In this document: positions 53,201 to 58,100 of the stretch, in pieces
Layout: every line of letters starts with the position of its first letter
Numbering within the stretch: the stretch's first letter is position 1
From: Atherinomorus stipes
Taxonomy: Eukaryota > Chordata > Actinopteri > Atheriniformes > Atherinidae
Direction: 5' to 3'
Length of the DNA: 64,000 bases
Assembly (NCBI GenBank): GCA_023101725.1
Contig: JALJCO010001057.1
Coordinates: 248,001 to 312,000 of the forward strand
The notes under the pieces: generated by a model
The model's input: only the letters and a program-made list of their open reading frames with translations
Told to the model about the DNA's origin: nothing
Databases searched by the model: none
Translations under genes and position numbers: made by a program

Positions 53201-55041
53201 ATCATTTAAATTTCTTCAGTGGAAAATGTTCTAATATAAAATGTAATAGTAATATTATAAATTTACCAAAACAAATGTGCAATAACCTGCATTAAAGTAC
53301 TGAGACTTACCAAAAAATCATCAGCTCTAACAGCAGATGCACCATCATGACATCTGACAGGCTACCACCATCATGTGACACAGATCTAGAACCTGGCTGC
53401 TTGCCTAAAACTCTTAGAAGTGAAAACAAATTGCATGTTTTGTATCTGTACAGTGGTATCATGATACTTAAAAAAGTGTCGATTCCAATACTTTGTCTGG
53501 CTGGTATCGAAGTATCGACTCCAGGGCGTTGATATGCCCATCCCTAGTAGGATGGAAAGAGTTTCATATTTTTATTGTTTTTTAATTGTTATTAAGCACT
53601 TTGTGTTGCATTGTTTGTATGAAACGTGCTATATAAATAATGTTTGATTAAAAAAACAAGTAAAACTATTGGACTATTTTCTCATTTATTTCAGAGGTGA
53701 AGAAGTTTGTGCCTGTAGTTGTGTTACCACTACAATATACGTACATTGCAAAAAGAGACTTAAACACTCCACTTGATGCACTACAAACACTTTTCTTTGG
53801 AAAAAACTAGTCTGACTTTTGCTGAAAATAAAATAGAGAACACCTGCACACTGTCCTCAGAAGGTCGGTGAGCTTCATTAAATCTCTAATGAGCATCTCC
53901 CATGTCATGGCATGTACACAGCACCTTAAAGATGAGGGCATGCTAACAACCAAATAACCCTCATCCACGCTACTAACGGCATGTTTTTAGGTGAAAGGTC
54001 AGAGGAGAAGAGAGTGGGGTCGTGCGTTACCTTGACCAGTTCCTTCTGAGGCCAGATCTGGATGGGCTCGACTTGCTGGGGCGTCTGCGTTTGAATTCCA
54101 TAGGTGTTTAAAAACACCTGCAGTCTACAGACACAGAGAGAAAAACATCTCAACACAGAGCAGTTTCATTTTTGTTCAACATCTTGACTGTAAAGAAACA
54201 GACACCGTAACACTCTGTTTCTCAGAAAAACAGCTTAACCATCAACTTTGCTTTCTACACACCACTCTGCAACCAGTGGACACAGCACCGGTTCAAATAC
54301 ACCTGTTTTTGAGCTAGATTAGAGGATCTTAACCTTTTTCACAGTGAAGCCCAACTTTTCCAGCACAAAGTGATCTGGGCCCATTTAAACATTTGCACCG
54401 TTTTACTTTAATTAATTTCACTTTTGGCTGAATTATATTGAATTATATAATGACTAAACCACCACTGCCTTCACTTTTAGTTTTAAATCCTTCTTCATAA
54501 CTTTTGCTACAAGCTAGCAGCTAGAACAGTGTTTTCTTCTGCTTACTGACACATTACCGCCACCAAGTGAGGGGAAGCTATACTGTCACTGTACTGTAGG
54601 AAGCTGTTCTGCAATTAATGGATGACCAATGAGCCTTTTCCATTAGCACAGGTCAACTCAACTCAACTCAACTCAATTCAACTTGGCTTGGTAGCTTTTC
54701 AAATACAATCCCTTTCCCCGCCCACTTGTGGTCGGGGTAAGAGTGAAGCTGCTGTGTGACGTAAATGAAAGCAGCAACAGTTAACACTCCCTACCAGTAG
54801 GTGGCGGTAATGCACCTCATTAATTGTTAGCCAACCGCCAGTAAAAACAGCAACAGAGGAAGAAGATGAGGAGAAATAAGATGGAAGAAATGGATGATAT
54901 CATTAGTTGTACTGCCAACAGGTGTGCTCATTTGGTGCAGTTGGTAGCAAGCTTGCCCTGTAACCTGAAAGTCCTGGGTTCAAGGCTGCTTTAATGCAAA
55001 CAATGTTCTTTTTTCTTCCACAATCTTGTTGCGAATCTGAA

Positions 55042-55113
<72 letters not shown>

Positions 55114-58100
55114 CAACATGGAGGGAAAAAAAAAAACATTATTCACCTGAAAAGGGACTTAAACCTGCTATGTTCAGGTAACAGGGCAAACTTGCTACCA
55201 CGTCACATGAGTGCTCCTACCAGCAGTGCAAATAATGATATGATCCGTTCCTTCCATCTTCACCTCGTCTTCTTCCTCTGTTCCTGTTTTAACCGGCGGC
55301 TGACTAACAATTCATGAGTTGCATTACCGCCACTTACTGGTAGGGAGTGTGAACTGCCGCTCATTTAATGATGTCACTCTCTGACCCTGAGATCCGATTG
55401 GCTAACCCCTTGGCCAATAGGCGGCATGCAGTGAGATGACGTCAGACATAGCTCGCTTCAGCACGCTCAGAACCTCGCCAGAGGAGGTACAGAAAATGTA
55501 TCACCTCAGCTCGGAAAAGCCCAATAACCGAGGTGAGGTGAGTTGAGCAGAAAAGTGATGGTGGAAAAGGGGCATTAGAGATGTCCCATAATATCAGCGT
55601 ACCGATATCATCAGCAGATATCTGCTTTAAAATGTGATATCGGAAAATATTGGTTTTCTCGTACTAATATTTTTCCTATCAAAATCTTGCAAGATCTCAT
55701 TCCTCCATCACAAAATCTCGCAAAATCTTGTTTCATTAGCATATGTCTGGTTTTAAGTTGTTGGTTAAGTTACCACAGAAACATCAGAATCAGCCACATG
55801 TTGGCTAATCGTTGCTAGTATCTGGTATCTGGCAGCCAGATGTTCAAAATGAACTCTTCTGGTTGAGTTAAGGCTATTTTGGGATCTTTGCTATCAAAGC
55901 AGAACATAGTTGTTTCTCTCAAAATATAAGAGATAAAACCCCACAGTTGTCCACATAGATCAGTATTAATTGATATTGGATATCGGAAATTAAGTGTTGG
56001 ACAACATTGGTACATCAGATATCAGCAAAATGCCAATATCTAAGAATTAATTAAATCTGAGCCACATAAAAATGAATCCTTTGAAGACTATTGGCTTATT
56101 AACATACATCAATCAACCATAACAACAGAACCGACTGCCTTATATTGTTTAGGTCCATCTCATGAAGAAAAACTGAAATGAAACTTGCGGTGTTCCCAGT
56201 GTGCTGTGCTGTTTGTCTTCATGATGACACAGGATCCAGTACTAAATCAGACAGGGATTTTGGACATTTGGAGGCAGGATCAAAGCTTATTCCTGCTCAT
56301 AGAGTGTTTGCTGCATTACTGGCTACTCTATCCTCTGGAGTGGGTGGCTATCATCAGACGTCTGAGAGCCACAGGGCCATGCCTGGAATGCAGTAAAGTT
56401 TTCTGTAACTTGGTGGAATGTGACAAAAGGTGCTTTTGGAGTGTAGGAACATTTTTGACTTCCTATAACCTTTTCAGGAACCAGGCCGTTTTTTTGCACA
56501 TTCGGACATATGGGAACTGGGGACCTCAGCCCTCAATTCCTCGAGCCTTTTTTTAGCTCCTACTCCGAGGTAGGGTCTTTTCAGGGTTCCATAGGAACTG
56601 AAATACGTAGATGCTTGGTGATTGGTAGAACTGGCAAGCCGCATCCCTTGCGTGATCTCCGCTTCTTCCGGCCTCGCCATATTTAAAAAGTCCCCCAGCT
56701 GTTACAACTGTTTATCGAGATTGTAATAAAAACAAGAACTATTACAATAGGAGTGTACCAACTCATTATTACATTGATGCATCACAATTTACATGTCCCG
56801 AATCTGTAACTATTTTGGAATGTCCAAAAGCAATTATTTTCATACTAATTTAATGACCTAAATACAACTGCAAAGTGTGGCAGTAGAATCTGTGGCTGCC
56901 GCCCCGCACACTTTAGTGGACGGACCCAAGTCCATTCACTAAAGTGTCCAGATGCACTTCAACAAAAGGTTAACATGATGTTACGTGATGCAGATGACCG
57001 TGATTAGGGAAAGCTGGTAAGTTAGCTTTTATGACAGCTTTGAATAAAAGAGATGGAAAACCCAAATACAGTTGAGAATTGTATCAGTACAAACTGCGCC
57101 TGCCGCCTGGGTGCACTTCAACGAAAGGTAAACAAGACATTAGTAGGGCAGCTTTCCAACGGGGGGCTGTTCCGTTACGAGATACAAATGACTGTGAATA
57201 TGGAAAACTGTTAAGCTAGCTTTTATATTAGCTTTGAATAAAAGAGATGAGAAACCTCAGATTCTGTATCAGATCTGCTGGGGCATAAATTTGTCACTGT
57301 CGAAGACGATTGCGTCAAACATGGTCCCTATCAAGGTCCTCCCTCATGTGCGAACGAAAACTGATGGGGAAGGTAGTTCTTATAACTAAACTTGAGACGG
57401 GTAGTTACAGGAACTGCGTTCTTAGAATGCGCCTAAAGTAAGATCCTCAAAAACCCAAAAGCCAGGGACACTTTGTGTAATATAACACAGTCATCAACAT
57501 TATTCACTTCTGACAGAAGTCTTAATGTTCTCCAGTGTTCTTTGCTTCCATTCAGCTGGAGCAAATTAAATGTCTGCAGACATGAACTCTGAATTACCAA
57601 GAGCAAGACCTGCCAGTTCCTGCAATGGTTTGGTTCTTGAATAATCTTTGTTAATCAAAGGATCTGTTGCTAGGCTTCATCTGCTGGAGCAGCCAGTTCT
57701 GATCATTTTAATTTGAAATCTATGTAACTTGAAGATTTCCCTTAAAGTGGAATGGTTCATTTCAGATAAGATGCTGTTAAACCTTTTGACAATTTAGGAA
57801 TTTTTTTTTGTTTCATTAACCTTAATTCTTTAGTGATTTCCTTTGATCTGATTACTTAAATAGCAAAGCCCCAGCAGAGTAAAATGATAAAAAGCTGAAT
57901 AAGCATGGTTTTTCCTGTCTCGTCCTATTTTAATATCATGAATCTCAAAAGCGGTACTGTCGTATGAATAGTTTGCATCTGCCAAAGTACTGTGTTCTTA
58001 AACCATTTCACTCAGAAAAATCACTCAGATGTGTCATAAAAGAAACTAGGCAGAGGTGGAAAATCCAGGTGCCACAAAGTCAAAATCCTGCCATGTTTTA

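Larger units (their letters stand above)
33556..54030 (-). other. phkb: 20.5-kb phkb intron rich in mobile elements
   Basis: The flanking exons are contiguous in the protein (ELVK then [10 protein letters not shown]), so no coding exon is skipped. At least a dozen elements lie here. The unassigned parts (roughly 33600-33980, 37200-38300, 43060-44700, 45360-46670, 48330-50050, 50640-51900 and 53660-54030) show no recognised exon. Confidence 0.8.
54634..55575. mobile_element. Large foldback element with tRNA-like arms and (ATCT)n loop
   Basis: The outer ends GCCTTTTCCATTAGCAC and GTGATGGTGGAAAAGGGGC are inverted. Inner arms 54778-54840 and 55290-55362 repeat CACTCCCTACCAGTAGGTGG-like text in inverted form. 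Next inside, both arms carry a tRNA-like sequence (54924-54990 and its complement at 55150-55220). A tetranucleotide array lies at the centre. Confidence 0.65.

Noticed and set aside
54924..54990. Possible functional tRNA gene
   Set aside because: Box A and B-like blocks are present, but I could not form a full cloverleaf. It sits in a repeated foldback arm.
47924..55113. CRISPR-like regular repeats
   Set aside because: All tandem arrays here are simple microsatellites without spacers, and the genome is eukaryotic.
56185..56556. 123-codon plus-strand ORF with hydrophobic stretch
   Set aside because: No resemblance to a known family, no splice or start support, and adjacent to repeats.
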